NCBI GenBank assembly: GCA_016928395.1
Contig: JAFGKV010000098.1
Span: forward strand, 1 to 5,582
Source of the DNA: Candidatus Fermentibacterota bacterium
Lineage (GTDB): Bacteria; JAFGKV01
DNA length: 5,582 nt
Reading direction: 5' to 3'
Shown: positions 5,480 through 5,582 of the stretch, piece after piece
Layout of the letters: each line of letters starts with the position of its first letter
Position numbering within the stretch: the first letter of the stretch is position 1
Notes under the pieces: generated by a model
Told to the model about the DNA's origin: nothing
Seen by the model: only the letters and a program-made list of their open reading frames with translations
Database searches by the model: none
Program-made: the position numbers and the translations under genes

Positions 5480-5582
5480 GGTCACGCACCAAGAGTGTCG
5501 GGGCGACCGGGCAGCACGGCGCGAGGAGGGCAGATATCCGCTGCGATATCTCGCCCGTCGAGCAACACAGCTGCCCGGAATG
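5456..5582. repeat. Palindrome-rich repeat, copy 2, cut by the window edge
   Basis: This is the second copy of the 5288-5415 repeat. It keeps the outer stem CCGGGCAGC (5507-5515) with GCTGCCCGG (5570-5578) and the inner GATATC pair (5533-5538 and 5545-5550). A changed block near 5516-5520 shortens a GGGCGAG/CTCGCCC pairing available in copy 1. The sequence ends at GGAATG, exactly where copy 1 leaves the well-conserved core, so more copies may follow beyond the window. Confidence 0.8.

Larger units (their letters stand above)
5052..5582. other. Gene-free region upstream of the response regulator
   Basis: No open frame here shows a recognisable protein, and those present run through repeats or palindromes. 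From left to right it contains: the ribosome binding site and 7-bp duplication of the regulator gene; an imperfect hairpin (GCGGGT with ACCCCGC, about 5154-5172); a minus-strand TTGACA at 5186-5191 with no convincing -10; a plus-strand promoter-like pair (5214-5241); an operator-like element (5228-5264); and two copies of a palindrome-rich repeat (5288-5582). Confidence 0.6.

Noticed and set aside
5003-5485. Minus-strand open frame of 160 codons across the repeats, with VTVLMNPST encoded twice
   Set aside because: The repeated peptide only reflects the DNA repeat, the frame runs through palindromes, has no ribosome site, and ends inside the regulator gene in the wrong frame.
5461-5490. tRNA fragment suggested by CGGGTTCATG in the repeats
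   Set aside because: No T-arm consensus, acceptor stem or anticodon arm can be built around it.
5288-5582. CRISPR array
   Set aside because: The repeat core is about 123 bp with a roughly 45-nt intervening segment, far outside CRISPR repeat sizes, there are only two copies, and no cas gene is present.
5288-5582. Integron attC sites
   Set aside because: The stem-rich repeat invites the idea, but I see no GTTRRRY/RYYYAAC core sites at the ends and no integrase or cassette genes.

Overview
The window looks like a piece of a GC-rich, Gram-negative-type bacterial chromosome, possibly a whole metagenomic contig. All three convincing genes lie on the minus strand and read right to left: a sigma-54-dependent response regulator (3657-5051), a polysaccharide pyruvyl transferase family protein (2163-3416), and a fused reductase/AMP-ligase (70-2184) that is broken near the left edge. 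A sigma-54 activator together with pyruvyl-transferase and acyl-activation genes suggests an envelope-polysaccharide or lipid locus. The phylum cannot be fixed from this sequence. The regulator belongs to a subfamily that, from memory, is common in Bacteroidota, Acidobacteriota and related groups, but the GC content argues against Bacteroidota.

Layout from left to right. Positions 1-69 are the degraded continuation of the ligase gene. Positions 70-2184 hold an N-terminal NAD(P)-dependent reductase (extended SDR, NAD_binding_4-like) followed by an acyl-CoA-synthetase-type adenylation domain, which stops at the place where the A5 motif (YGxTE) should be. This gene overlaps the end of the pyruvyl transferase gene, so the two are almost certainly co-transcribed. 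Positions 3417-3656 are a leader/intergenic region. It has a hairpin before the pyruvyl transferase gene, a weak candidate -24/-12 promoter, a small palindrome, and a 64-nt stretch with no G on the plus strand. Positions 3657-5051 encode the regulator (receiver, AAA+ and Fis-type HTH domains). Positions 5052-5582 contain no convincing gene. They hold a promoter/operator-like element and two copies of a palindrome-rich repeat with a 168-bp period; the second copy runs into the window edge.

How the parts may work together (inference): a phosphorylated NtrC-type regulator could switch on the two-gene envelope operon downstream through sigma-54. No histidine kinase is present in the window. The most unusual part is the region upstream of the regulator. 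A plausible plus-strand sigma-70 promoter points away from the regulator into the repeats. Between the repeats lies an 18-bp stem that pairs completely only as plus-strand RNA, because its three imperfections become G-U pairs. This suggests a divergent structured RNA or a repeat family with palindromic ends, but it is a hypothesis. Both window ends also look like assembly break points, so artefact must be considered for the edge observations.
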